Origin: Lichina pygmaea
Lineage: Eukaryota > Ascomycota > Lichinomycetes > Lichinales > Lichinaceae
NCBI GenBank assembly: GCA_963422465.1
Contig: OY730170.1
Span: forward strand, 1,178,001 to 1,242,000
DNA length: 64,000 nt
Direction: 5' to 3'
Part shown: in pieces, positions 45,059-58,360 of the stretch
Position numbering within the stretch: the stretch's first letter is position 1
How the letters are laid out: every line of letters begins with the position of its first letter
The notes under the pieces: model-generated
Told to the model about the DNA's origin: nothing
What the model saw: the letters and a program-made list of their open reading frames with translations, nothing else
Databases searched by the model: none
Translations under genes and position numbers: made by a program

Positions 45059-46511
45059 GTGGTAAGAAGACAAGTGCTCAGAGGACAGGCAAGCCAAGAA
45101 GAGCTAGAAGAAGCAACTAAGCTCAAGAAGAAAGCTGTCAGAGAAGGCAAACAGAACACCTTCAGAAAACAAGTTCATGAGCTAGCCAGTTCCTCAAAAT
45201 TCTGGAAGCTTGCAAAGTGGGGAAAATCAAAAGCTAACAAGACCCCTGATCTTCCTCTGGTCCCTGATCTGGAGACTCAAGAAGGACTAGCCAAAAGCTT
45301 TGAGGAGAAGACAAAATCTTTCTCAGCTCAATTCTTTCCAGAAGCACGTGTTCCAGAACCAAGTACAGAAAGTCACCAGAGTACCCCAGAGATCCAGCTT
45401 TCTCAGGAGGTTACCACTGAAGAAGTGGAGCAAATTCTGAACAAGAAGAAACCTTTTACAGCAGGAGGAAAAGACAAGCTGCCAAATGGATTTCTGAAAG
45501 CTCTGGGTCCCAAGTTCTGCCAAGCTATAGCTGTTCTCACATCAACATGCTGGAGACTGGAATACTTTCCAGAGAAATTCAAGAATGCAAAAACAGTCTG
45601 TCTAAGAAAACCTGGCAAGGGAATCTATAACCAAGCTAAAGCCTGGCGCCCTATAGCTCTGCTAAACACAACTGGCAAGCTGATGGAAGCTATTACAGCA
45701 GCCAGACTAAGCAAGGTAGCAGAAGAGGCTAAACTCTTGCCAGAAATCCAGATGGGGTTCAGGAAAGGCAGATCAACTGAATCAGCACTTTTCCTTCTAA
45801 CTTCCCAAGTGGAAAAAGTCTGGAAAGAAGGCATGGTTACATCTCTACTTTCTCTGGACATCTCAGGAGCATATGACAGAGTTCTTCCAGAGATTCTTCA
45901 AAAGATTCTGGAGAGAAAAGGAATCCCTCTCTGGCTAACTTCTTGGATCTTCTCTTTCTGTACCAGATGTACCACCACTCTAGTTTTTGATGACTCTGAG
46001 TCCTCTTCTATTCCTATTCACTGTGGAGTTCCCCAAGGTTCCCCTTTGTCTCCTATTCTTTTTCTATTCTATATTTCTGAACTTCATGAGACTGTACATT
46101 CTCCTACTACTGGTGTTTCTGCTCTGGGATTTGCAGATGATACAAATCTGCTTGCATTTGGACACTCTCTTAAAAGCAACCTTCTGAAGTTGAAGAATAC
46201 ACATCTTAAATGTCTATCTTGGGCTGCAAGACATGGAATGGTCTTCTCTCCTGAGAAATATGAAATACTTCATTTTTCCAGAAGAAGATCAGACAATCTG
46301 CAGCTCAAGCTTAGACTTGGGAATGTGATTCTAAAACCAAAAGAAGAAGTGCGAGTATTGGGAGTGTACCTGGATGCCAAACTCCACTGGCACAAACACC
46401 AGAGAATTATTCTTCAAAAAGCACAAAAAGCACTATCTTCTCTTTCTAGAACCTCTTACTCCACCTGGGGCTTTCCAGTTCTCACAGCACGCCTTGTGTA
46501 CACTGCAATAC

Positions 46512-47105
46512 TGTTACGACCCAGGATGAACACAGTCTTTATATACTCACAGAAAGCAGCAGACAGGATACTGGACGGAAGTACCAGACAGCGTGACACG
46601 GGAACCGGTCACGTGACCGGCAAGACAAACCAGGGGGTGCTCACCGCAGCATGCATATGCACGAACAAGTGAGCAAAGTGAGCAGAGCTCACCCAGCTCG
46701 CCGCAGCGTGCATGAAAAGTGAGCAAAGTGAGCAGAGCTCACCCAGCTTGCCGCAGCGTGCATGAAAAGTGAGCAAAGTGAGCAGAGCTCACCCAGCTCA
46801 CCGCAGCGTGCATGAAAAGTGAGCAAAGTGAGCAGAGCTCACTCTGCTCACAAACTGGGCACTATATAGCCAGGCGATAGTTCCCCTATGGAACGATCGT
46901 CTTCAACTTATGTTGTGATCCAGACAACTAGATCTACTTCAATACAATCCTTTTGTACAAAGCCGTTGATCAGGTGTCACCACCACCACATTCCACCAAA
47001 CCCCTTCGCACTCCTTGACACTCCTCTCCTGCGAGAACCAACCCACCTTCCACCTCTCACCCTAATCCTATACTCGGATAGGACAGTACAGTACAGACCG
47101 CAACA
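46512..47105 (+). repeat. 5' LTR of Gypsy A2
   Basis: 594 bases; four U3 units where the matching LTR of A1 has three. Confidence 0.92.
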
Positions 47106-50100
47106 CTTTGAAGACCCTCAAGGATGAGTACCTCAGGAGCAACCAACCCCAACTTCCCAGATGGAAAGATTAGCGTCGCCAAGCCAGACCTGTTCTACAG
47201 CGAAAGGAACAAGGTCGAAGACTGGCTCATGCAACTCCAAGTCTACTTTCAATTCCAACCAGAGATAAAGCTGCCTAAGGACAAGTGGCCCCTCTTCGCA
47301 ACCACTTACATGAGAGGCAATGCTTATCAATAGATCAAGCCCTACATCAACAAACATCTCTCAGGAAACAGAGACCACGACAGCACAACAGAATGGATGA
47401 CAAAATGGACATGATTCAAGGACAAGATCAAAAGGATTCTTGGACTATCTAACAAAGACAAAGTGGCTATACGAATGATCCAGCACATCAAACAACAACG
47501 CTCAGCCACAGAGTACACCACGCAGTTCAAACAATACTCAGTACTGACTGACTGGGACAACAACACCCTGATAGTCATGTACTGATGTGGACTCAAGGAA
47601 AACATGAAGGATGAAATCACCTTCGACAGACAAGCAGTCGACACACTGGACGAACTCATCGCACAAGCAATCAACATCGATGACAAGCTATTCAAGTGAG
47701 CGATGGAGAAATGCCACAGCGGAGGATACAGCCACCCCGCATGGCATGTGAGCAACCACTACAAGCCGCCTAACAAGGCACCACCACATGACCCATATGG
47801 CTATGCACCTATGGAACTGGATGCAGTCCACCACAAGGGAAGGTTCACGAAGGGAAGGAACAACAAAAAGGGGAAAGCACTGAAGTGCTATGCCTGTGGC
47901 AAGCTAGGCCACATGGCGAAAGACTGTTGTTCAAAGAACAAGGTGCACCGACAGCAACTTAATACACTCGACGGAGACTGGAATGTCATCAAGCCAGAGG
48001 ACCCACCAGGAGAGGCTCAGCTATCCCTTGAACAATAGGACAACTACGATCAGACATTGGAAGCAGCCCACCAACTGGCAACATCAGGAGGCAAGAACCT
48101 ACCAGAACAGACAGGTCAGGACAAGGGACAGAAGCCCTTAACCACCTCTGATGGGGACCGAGACAAACCCGCGTCTATCAAAGAAGAAATACCACAAGGA
48201 AGCTATGCTTACAGCATAGACCTACGAAATCTACAGCACGGCAAACTACAGTGGAGGTTTTGCACAAAGCACTACTGCACCTACCACAAACAACTACGAA
48301 GGTACGGAGGACATTCACCCTACCACACCACCTGCCACAAGCATTGGGTCAATTGCGAGAAGGATGTGTGTGAGATCCATCTTTGGGACAAACGCCAACA
48401 CACTGCATTCCCCGGGCACACACATGATTGGCACAAACACCTTATGTTCCTACAGCAAGGCAACAACTACAACTGCTATGTTGACAATTGGCAGTACTGC
48501 CTCAAGCCTGGATGTGACAAGCATCAGCAAGACAAATTCATGAACAGATTCCTCAGAACTGATGGGAATGGCTGGACCCATTGCCCAGTCAGTGGTAAGA
48601 CACTTTGATCAGGAAAAGACTGAACTCCCTTGTCAAGGGGTGACATCGGGAGCTTAACAACATGACCCCTAGCAACGCAAAGCACCTGCGATTGCCTGTG
48701 TCACTACACGCCAACATGCCAGTACGGACATACACACTTGTGGACTCTGGAGCCAGTGGAAACTACATCTCAAGACAACTTTATGATACCCTCGGCACTG
48801 GAAGGAGACGCAAGCAGCAGCCCTATCAGCTCGCGATGGCAAATGGACAGACAGAGCTAGTCTGCCATGAGACACAGCCAATGGAAATGGTTACCGGACA
48901 CCATGCTGAAAGAATCCACCTTGATATTGTCGAGTTGGCCACTCAGGATATCTATTTGGGGATACCTTGGCTAAAGAAGCACAACCCAGTTGTTAACTGG
49001 AAGACAGGAGTACTCACGTTTAGGAACTGCACTAACAACACAGCTCAGACCTGTTACCAGCCGCAGAAGGCGTGGACAGATGAGGGAAGGAGTCCTCAGT
49101 GGAACCTCACTGACAGAAAGGACAACTCTCAAAAGAAGAGGTCTGCCTTGACAGGCACACCCCAGAACCAGGTGGCCAAACAGTCAGAGATGAAGAGAAA
49201 GGAAGTTGTTAACCCTCTGGAGATCCCTGAAGAGTACTGACCTGGGTATGATAACCTCTTTCAGGAAGAGACAACAACAGCAGTGTTGCCTAAGCACCAA
49301 TCTTGGGATCATGAGATCAAGTTGCAACCAGGGACAGAGCCAGAATTTGGACCAATTTACCAGTTATCAGAGAAAGAGCTCCAAGTACTTCACGAGTACC
49401 TGGAGGAAAACCTGAAAAAAGGTTTCATTCGAGAATCTCAATCGCCAGCAGGATACCTGATACTATTTGCACCAAAGAAAGACAGAAGTCTCCGACTTTG
49501 TGTGGATTACAGGAAACTCAACAACATTACCATCAAGAACTGATATCTGTTGCCAAATGCGAATGAATTGTGAGACAGGATCAGCCAAGCTACAATCTTT
49601 ACCAAGCTGGACTTGAAAGGAGTATACAACCTGATACGCATGAAAGAAGGAGAAGAATGGAAGACAGCCTTCAGAACCTGATACAGACACTACGAGTATC
49701 TGGTTATGCTATTCAGACTCACGAACACACCAGCAACATGTCAAGCATTAATCAACAACATCATCAGAGCACACCTGGACCAAACAGCTATCGCCTACCT
49801 GGACAACATTCTTGTCTACTCGAACACGCAACAGGAACATACCAAACATGTGAAGGATGTTCTACGATGCCTACAACAGGCAGGGCTCAAGCTCAACCCA
49901 AAGAAATGCGAGTTCAACAAACTGGAAGTTGAATTCCTTGGATATGTTATAGGGATTGAAGGGATCAAGATTGACCCTGAGAAAATCAAAGTGATTCAGC
50001 AATGGCCAACACTGATGTCAGTTAAGGAAGTACAAGCCTTCCTAGGATTTGCCAACTTCAACCGACAGTTCATAAAGAACTACTCACAGATGGCAACACC

Positions 50101-52088
50101 ACTGACAGAACTCACAAAGAAGGATGTGGAGTACCGGTGGACGGAGAGACAACAAAAAGTATTCCAACAGCTCAAGGACACTTGCGCCAAGGAACCAGTT
50201 CTCCTCAACTTCAAGACAGGCCAACCAACATGAATCAAGACAGACGCTTCAGATCAGGCAGTAGGAGTATGTCTATACCAACAGGCAGACAGCAAGTGGC
50301 ACCCAGTTGCCTACTACTCACGAAAAATGACACAAGCGGAACAAAACTATAATATCCACAACAAAGAGCTATTGGCAGTTGTCAACACACTTGAACACTG
50401 GAGAGTGTACACGGAAAGCAGTTCTGAACTCACTGTTCTCACAGACCACAAGAATCTGACAATGTTCACAACAACCAAGAAGCTGAACAGATGGCAAGTC
50501 AGATAGGCTGAACTCCTAGGGCAACACAAGTTCAAGATCTTGTACACCCCTGGACAAGACAACAGGAGAGCAGACGCACTAAGCTGACGAAAAGACCACA
50601 TGGAAGATGATGAATGCCAAGGAATGATCTTACAGCAGGACCAGCAAGGAAACCTGGTGCCTCAGCCACAGATCAACAAGCTCACGGCAGAAGACACTGA
50701 AGAACTAATAAGGAACTACCACAACAATCCAGCACATGGTCACCCAGGAATCTCCAAGACCACAGACCTTATCCAACAGGCAGGGAACAATGTCATTAAC
50801 CTCTGACAACATGTCACAAACTACATCAGCAAGTATCTACTATGCCAGAAAAACAAACATGGAAGACATAAGCCATACGGAGAAGGACACCCGAACATGA
50901 TACTGAGAGGCTTGTGGGAAGACGTGTCAATGGACTTCATCACAAAGCTACCCAAGTCCAAAGACCCAGTCACAGGAATCACCTACGACTTGATTATGGT
51001 GATAGTGGACAGATTCACAAAATATCTAATAGTGGTACTATTCAAGGAGACCCACACAGCAGAACAGTTGGGACACCTTTTACTGGACAGATTAGTCAGA
51101 GACCACGGAGTTCTGATCACGATCATTACAGACAGAGACAAACTCTTCACATCCAACTACTGGAAGACAATCAGTGCAGCCATGGGAACAAAACCCAAAA
51201 TGTCTACAGCCTATCACCCATGAACTGACGGCTAGACAGAGCAAGCAAACCAAGTCCTGGAGACTTACTTACAGTATTACATCAACCAGACCCACAGCAA
51301 TTAGGTACAGTTATTACCGGTGGCACAGCTGGCAATCAACCAGCACAGATCAGACTCAACAAAGGAATCACTATTTTTTGCCAATTTTGGATGACATGTG
51401 AACATTGGGATGCCAAGCAGAGCTTCACCAAACACAGAGAAAGCACTCCAACATGACAAGCTCCTATGACAAACACACACAATGATAAGGCACTACCTTC
51501 AAGAGACCTCAGAAAGAATGCAACATCAAATAGACAAGAAATCAAAAATGGCACCTCAGCTAAAGAAGGGGGATAAAGTCTACCTCCTTACAAGAAATTG
51601 GAAAACAAAGAAACCAAAGACAAAGAAACTTGACAACATCAAGGTCAGACTATTTTCAGTTGAAGAAAAAACAGGACCAGTCAACATCAAGATACAACTA
51701 CCAAGGGATGCCAGAGTCTATCCAAACTTTCATATATCAATGATTGAACCAGCCGACCAGAGCACACCCTTGCAGGAAACATTCTATTACCAACCCGAAG
51801 AAGAACAAGAGTTCAAGGTTGAACAGATCCTGGCTAGAAAAAGTCAGCAATACCTTGTCAAGTGGAAAGGATACCCAGACTTGGAAAATACCTGGGAACC
51901 ACTCAAGAACCTCGCGAACTGCCAGCTTCTTCTGCGACAGTTTCAGCAGGAGCAGGACTGAACAGCTTGGCCTGCAGGAGGGATGTGTCAATAACTGATC
52001 AAGTCAAATCCTCACCATCTGACTCCATCTCTTTCACCAAGCACTGAAGCTTCTGCCTTGCACAGACCTTGGCACCCTCTAACACCTT

Positions 52089-52403
52089 TCACTTCTGAGA
52101 CAGATGAGCCTGCACTGTGGCAAGTTGTTCAAAGAGTGCATCGTGTGTTGCCTTGTCAGTGGCAACATCCTCACAGAGGTTGTCCTGGAACATGTTCAAA
52201 GATTCCCAGGACACAGAGACACAAGACCTTCCACGCCGAGTGCACGCAGCACATTTCAACTTATCATCTTCTCCCAGCATCTGGAAGCACAGACAACCAC
52301 AGAGAACACAAAAGTCGCAGGGTGTACATGAAACAAAACCCTGATCGTGGATTTGAGCAGCCAGCTGAGTTCGGCTAACAGTCACACGTGACTTTGGAGG
52401 CAT
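52089..52403 (-). CDS. Antisense Zn2Cys6-like small protein of Gypsy A2
   Basis: 104 codons from ATG 52,403, 44 bases from the 3' LTR. All six cysteines and their spacing are the same as in A1 (CDFCVLCGCLC..KCAACTRRGRSC). The rest is about 85-90 percent identical to A1 by eye. It remains open although the sense frames around it are decayed. Confidence 0.65.
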   Translation of the reverse strand: MPPKSRVTVSRTQLAAQIHDQGFVSCTPCDFCVLCGCLCFQMLGEDDKLKCAACTRRGRSCVSVSWESLNMFQDNLCEDVATDKATHDALFEQLATVQAHLSQK

Positions 52404-52446
52404 GACCAGATTTCATTAAGATGATGAAAGATGGAGAGAAGGATAG

Positions 52447-53103
52447 TGTTATGACCCAGGAGGAACACAGTCTTTATATACTCACAGAAAGCAGCAGACA
52501 GAATACTGGACAGAAGTACCAGACAGCGTGACATGGGAACCGGTCATGTGACTGGTGAGACAAACCAGGGGGTGCTTGCCGCAGCATGCATATGCACGAA
52601 CAAGTGAGCAAAGTGAGCAGAGCTCACCCAGCTCACCGCAGCGTGCATGAAAAGTGAGCAAAGTGAGCAGAGCTCACCCAGCTCACCGCAGTGTGCATGA
52701 AAAGTGAGCAAAGTGAGCAGAGCTCACCCAGCTCACCGCAGTGTGCATGAAAAGTGAGCAAAGTGAGCAGAGCTCACTTATCTCACTGAGTGAGCAGAGC
52801 TCACTTATCTCACTGAGTGAGCAAAGTGAGCAGAGCTCACTCTGCTCATGAACTGGGCACTATATAGCCAGGTGATAGTTCCCCTATGGAACAATTGTCT
52901 TCAACTCATGTTGTGATCCAGACAACTAGATCTACTTCAATACAATCCTTTTGTACAAAGCTGTTGATCAGGTGTCACCACCACCATGTTCCACTAAACC
53001 CCTTCACACTCCTTGACACTCCTCTCCTGCGAGAACCAACCCGCCTTCCACCTCTCGCTCTAATCCTATACTCGGATAGGACAGTACGGTACAGACCGCA
53101 ACA
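52447..53103 (+). repeat. 3' LTR of Gypsy A2
   Basis: 657 bases, the longest of the set. The usual 50-base units are followed by an extra short repeat (cttatctcactgagtgagca, two copies) that still carries the GAGC..GCTC palindrome. Confidence 0.92.
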
Positions 53104-54339
53104 AATACTCAGATCTGTACTGAGCTATGCAGTGGGAATTTGGTTCAACCCACTCAGAAAATCCTCTAATATTTCCTCTCTTATCATATTCCAAAACAAA
53201 TGTCTGAGACTTATTGGGGGTGCTTTCAAAGCCACTCCTTCTTTTCTATTAGAGAGTGAGCTTTTTCTTTTACCTCTAGATCTCTATTTTAAATTTCGCA
53301 CAGCTTGTTTTCTATCTTCTATCCAAACCTCCTCTCTGAAAGACTTTCTTGACAGTACCTTTTCTACTATTTCTTCCTATGCTTCTTCACTGAGGAAACT
53401 TTTAAAGAAATCCTCAACTATCTCTCCTAATTGGAAGTTCACTTGGTTAAGTCAAATAACTACTAACCAGGCTAGTTCAAAGAAAGAACTACAAATACTC
53501 TTTACTAAAGAGTGGGAAAACCAATGGGAGGAGAAGAAAAGAAAAGGCTATGTTGGATGGCAGGTGTTCTGCCAAAAACCTCACTACAACAACCTAAAGC
53601 TCTACAAAGAGCTACAGAAAGCTGAGGCAAGTCTACTACTGCAAACCAGAACTGGGAGAATTGGTCTAGCAAGTTTTCTTTTCAGAGCTGGAGTCCCTGA
53701 CTTTCCTACCCCCCTATGCATGTGTGGTCAAGCAGAAGAGACAGTAAAGTATATTACTTCTTCATGCTCTCTCTACTCAAGTCAAAGACAACATGCTCTC
53801 TTTAACCCCCAAGATTTCACTACTATTATTTCAAACCCAGAGCTTCTACAGAAGTTTCTGTACTGGTTTATGTCTTTGAAAAGACTAAACCAATTTAATC
53901 TGGCTTTCAAACTTCACTATTCACACTCCAACATCTAGAAGCTTTTCCTACCAGACACTACAAGATTTCCTTTTGCTACACTTTCTAGTCACCTCCCTGT
54001 CTTCAGTTTTTATTCCTTTAAAGGTTTTCTGAAGAAGTTCACTATTAGCTGGAAGATCTGCATGGCTGTAAAGCTACAAACAGTGTAAGAATCAAATCAA
54101 AAATCAAAAAAACCAAGGTCAATCTCATGACCTTCTTGATACCTGGGTGCAAGATCTGAACAATACTGAGGCATATTTTGCTGTCTCTGAGAAAGGGTGG
54201 ACTAATAATAATCTAGGTCTGCAATGGTTGGAGAAAGTCTTCAACAAGTCTACCAGAACTCAGACAGGACAAAGCTGTCGTTGTCTTCTTATTGTTGATA
54301 GCCATTCTAGCCATGTTAATCTTCCTTTCCTTGAATATG

Positions 54340-54714
54340 TGTTAAGGCCTAGGCCGGAACAGTCTAGGTAAGCGAGGGAGGTGTGTTAGTCACACGGAAC
54401 AACGTCCGACCGACCAGAGGACAAGCAGGAGCTAAGCGAGGAGCTCGACCAGAGGACGAGCAGGAGCTAAGCGAGAAGCTCGACCACGCGAAGAGACGAT
54501 ACCCCTCAAGGAAGACCCCCCCCTTGGGCATCTGTATAAAGACCGCCCCAAAAGCCTAGAGGGATTAGCTCTCCAGGCTGAACATCGTATTAGAACAATA
54601 GTACAGGGAGAGCTACCCACCTGTCTATTCACCTATCAAGTCCCTGTCTAGAATCCGCCCTGCGAAGCAACAGACCGTACTGATTTCTGTGTGAACCCGG
54701 CCCGGCCTTTAACA
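54340..54714 (+). repeat. Solo LTR, family X, copy 2
   Basis: 375 bases with the same ATATG target duplication. It is 35 bases longer than copy 1 because of a tandem duplication of gaggacaagcaggagctaag-type sequence at about 54,413-54,483. Confidence 0.9.
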
Positions 54715-54923
54715 ATATGCTGATGCAAATAGTATTATTATTCTTGTACTACCTCCTCATACTACCCATTGATTACAGCCTCTTGATATTGGTCTTTTCT
54801 CTCCCCTAGCACAACACTATTCCCAACAGCTTGATGTTGTGATGTGTAACAGCTTAGGCATTACATCTATCACAAAACACATCTTCTGGCCTATCTTCTA
54901 CTCTGCGTGGCAAAAAAGCTTTA

Positions 54924-55525
54924 TGTTACGACCTATAGGATGGGAGCCACTCATTTATAGGCAATCAGGCTGTGGGCCAGGCAAGAGGACACCATGGAAG
55001 TCAAGTGACCAACCAACAAGGGGTCACGTGACTGTTGAGACACACACGGGAGTCTTGACGCAGGATGCATGAAGTATTGAGACAATCTCACCAGTCTTGA
55101 CGCAGGATGCATGAAGCATTGAGACAATCTCACCAGTCTTGACACAGGATACATGAAGTATCAAGACAATCTCACCAGTCTTGACGCAGGGTGCATAACA
55201 TGGTGGGACTGTCAAGACAATCTCACCTGTCTTGACGTCAAGACTGTCAAGACAATCTTGATTGTCTTGACAGGCCAGCACTATATAGTCTGACGATAGT
55301 TCCCCTATGGAACAATTGTCTTCAACTCATGTTGTGATCCAGACAACTAGATCTACTTCAATACAATCCTTTTGTACGAAGCCATTGATCAGGTGTCACC
55401 ACCACCATGTTCCACCAAACCCCTTCGCACTCCTTGACACTCCTCTCCTGCGAGAACCAACCCACCTTCCGCATCTCGCCCTTAATCCTATACTTGGTTA
55501 GGACAGCATGGTACAGACCGCAACA
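54924..55525 (+). repeat. Solo LTR, family B, copy 2
   Basis: Counterpart of 30,064-30,663, 602 bases, with the same CTTTA target duplication. Confidence 0.9.
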
Positions 55526-55979
55526 CTTTACAACTGAGAATATTCAGTCAGCTTTTGAGACTACTGGTATCTTTCCCCTGAATACTTCTTGAGTACTTGA
55601 TGTTCTTAATCCACCTTCTCATACACCTCAGAAACCTGCCCCTATCTGTGCTAAGACTCCTGTTACATTCAAATCTTTCTGTTATGCAATTTGAGCGCAG
55701 AAGAAAGCTACTTCCTCAGAAGGGCTTGAGCAGATCAGTGATGGCTTTGCAAAAGTTATCACAGAGCGAGATCTCTATAAAGCTACAGTGGAACAGCTAA
55801 CACAGGCTCTACTAATGGAGAAGAAGAAGAAACAGCAAGGAAAGCAGCTTAATCTGCTTGGAGAGGAGGATAATAAGCCTCAGATCTTCACTCCAACAAA
55901 AATCCAAGCTGCACTTGCAAGTTGTGACAAGGCAATAGCAGAGCAGAACTTGAGCCTAACTGATTCAGTAACCTTGACC

Positions 55980-56241
55980 TGACTTGGCTTGAGACTTGAG
56001 ACTTGGATTGATGTACAAGACGAAAGACAAGGAAGGAAAAGAGAAAAGAAGAAGAGAAGAAGCTGGGGGAGCAGGAGAAGTTCTTATAGACAGGGGATCA
56101 GGCAACGGCGGAGCAAACAGGCAAACAGTGCAGATAGGACTTCCTGGCAACAGTGGAGCATACAGGCAAACAGTGCAGATGGGACTTCCCGGCAAGGTGC
56201 GTGACTTGTGCCAGATATGCAACTGGGCCAGAACTGTGACA
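55980..56241 (-). repeat. 3' LTR of Gypsy C, copy 2
   Basis: Counterpart of 31,118-31,379, same length. Confidence 0.65.
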
Positions 56242-57761
56242 TTACCCCCCTCCTTCACATGGCCAACTCCTGTGAGCCTCAGGCTGCTCATGGGTGTAGT
56301 TCTGTGGCTGTGGCTTCCTTGGGTATTTCTCATGGAAGTTGTAGATAGTGTCTTTGGTGTTGTCAAGATGCTCAATAGGCTCTTCAGTGGCATCTTCAAT
56401 TGGCTATCTGGACTATTTGACTGGGTACTTGAACTTCTGTCAAGATGTTGCTGGCTTGGAGTCAAGGATTTCTTCAACCTGGAACTCTTCATCTGTGTCT
56501 TGACCAATGACAGGGCCAGGGTGTTCATTTGATTGGCCAGGGATAGGATTGGCAGGTGTCAGACGTAGAAGGGAAACATGAAAGACAGGGTGGATCTTGA
56601 GAGTGTGTGGAAGCTCCAGATGGCAGGCACAGCTTCCGACTGTCTTCAACACCTTGAATAGTCCAATCCACTTGTTGTCAAGCTTTTTGCATGGGTGGCG
56701 TGTCCTGATATTCTTGGTATTCAGCCAAACAAGATCTCCAGTTTGATAGGACAGTGACAGGACTTGATGCAAATTGGTGGTGTGAGCTTGAGCTTCCTGG
56801 GATAGTCGGAGTTCAGCTTGCAACTGTTCCAGAATCTGCGTTATTTCTCCAGAGATTTCCATAGCATCTTGGTTGCAGGCTTCACTTGTGGGTGTGATGC
56901 TGAGCTGTGGATGGAACCCTTTGTTGGCAAAGAACAGTGACATGCCAGAGGAATCAGACTGGGAGTTGTTCTGTGTGAACTCTGCCAGAGGAAGCTATTG
57001 GACCCAGTCATCTTGGAGATAGTTGACATAGGATCTCAGGTAATGTTCAAGCTCCTGATTCTCTTGTTCTGTCTGACTATCTGTCTCTGGGTGGTGTCCT
57101 GAGGATAGTCGTAGCATGATGTCAAGATGGGCACAGAGTGCTTTCCAGAATAAGCTGACAAACTGACCTCCTCTGTCTGAGACAATACTCCTGGGTAAGC
57201 CATGGGTACAGACAACAAACTGGATGAACATCTGGACAAGATGCGAGGTTGTCATCTCAGCACATAGCACAAAGTGGTGTTCTTTGGTGAGACAGTCAGT
57301 GATGACCCAGATGTGCTTGGCACCAGGGAAGCAGGCATCTCTTGACTTGGGCAAGTCAGTAATAAAATCCATAGCCAGATCCTGCCAATGTTGCTGAGGC
57401 ATGGGAAAAGACAGCAGCTCTCCTTGGTGATCACAGGCAGGCTTTGCTTGAGAGCAGACATGACAATTCCTGATGTACTGCTGTATGATGTTCACCATCT
57501 TTGGCCAATAGTACCAACAAGACAGAAGATTGTGGGTCTTGGCAATCCCAGTGTGGCCAGCCATTGCTTGGTCATGGGCTTCTTGGAACAGGTGTAGGTG
57601 TAGCTTATTGTTCTCAGGGATCCAGAGTCAGTTCTTGTAGAAGAGACAGTTATTTTCCAAGCTGCAGTCTGAGAGAGACACTTCTCAACTGTGCCTGACA
57701 CTATCTCTTAGCATCTGTGACACTGTTGCCACTGGATCACCTTCAGCAAGGTTGTTATAGG

Positions 57762-58360
57762 TGTTGTGGTCTGTACTGTACTGTCCTATCCGAGTATAGG
57801 ATTAGGGCAAGAGGTGGAAGGTGGGTTGGTTCTCGCAGGAGAGGAGTGTCAAGAAGTGCGAAGGAGTTTGGTGGAATGTGGTGGTGGTGACACCTGATCA
57901 ATAGCTTTGTACAAAAGGATTGTATTGAAGTAGATCTAGTTGTCTGGATCACAACATGAGTTGAAGACAATTGTTCCATAGGGGAACTATTGTCAGACTA
58001 TATAGTGCTGGCCTGTTGAGACAATCAAGATTGTCTTGACAGTCTTGATGTCAAGACAGGTAAGATTGTCTTGACAGTCCCACTATGTTATGCATCCTGT
58101 GTTAAGACTGGTGAGATTGTCTTGATGCTTCATGCATCCTGTGTTGAGACTGGTGAGATTGTCTTGATGCTTCATGCATCCTGTGTTGAGACTGGTGAGA
58201 TTGTCTTAATGCTTTATGTATCCTGCGTCAAGACTCCTGTGTGTCTTGACAGTCACGTGACCTCTTGTTGGTTGGTCACTTGACTTCCATGGTGTCCTCT
58301 TGCCTGGCCCGCAGCCTGATTGCCTATAAATAAGTGGCTCCCATCCCATAGGTCATAACA
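57762..58360 (-). repeat. Solo LTR, family B, inside Gypsy C, copy 2
   Basis: Counterpart of 32,900-33,498 with the same ATAGG target duplication. Confidence 0.92.

Larger units (their letters stand above)
46512..53103 (+). mobile_element. Gypsy element A2 (chromodomain Ty3 type), full length, broken
   Basis: Counterpart of A1, with the same site and the same AATAC duplication, made by the block duplication and not by a new insertion. Parts: LTR 46,512-47,105, gag about 47.1-47.95 kb, Cys/His-rich module about 48.2-48.6, protease about 48.7-49.2, RT to RNase H about 49.3-50.6, integrase about 50.6-51.25, chromodomain about 51.8-51.95, antisense frame, LTR 52,447-53,103. Broken in more places than A1, roughly fifteen. 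Confidence 0.93.
45059..54111 (+). mobile_element. LINE1 copy 2, carrying Gypsy A2
   Basis: Same as LINE1 copy 1 from 45,151 on, but with about 90 more LINE bases on the 5' side (QASQEELEEATKLKKKAVREGKQ), matching LINE2 and not present at the truncation point of copy 1. Coding is uninterrupted from there through the RT (FADDTNLL) to the Gypsy A2 insertion at 46,512. It is open again from 53,104 to the stop at 53,936-53,938, including the tryptophan codon that is TAG in copy 1. The C-terminal zinc motif reads CMCGQAEETVKYITSSC, with tyrosine where copy 1 has histidine. The 3' target duplication is at 54,112-54,125. Confidence 0.85.
54126..55979 (+). mobile_element. Fot1/pogo-type transposon, 3' part (copy 2)
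   Basis: Duplicate of 29,301-31,117 with the same two solo LTRs inside. The 5' half of the transposase is not present in this unit, as expected if the duplication began inside LINE1. Confidence 0.85.

Noticed and set aside
46512-53103. Independent insertion of Gypsy A2 at a preferred hotspot
   Set aside because: It shares the exact site, target duplication and flanking nest with A1, which block duplication explains without a hotspot.
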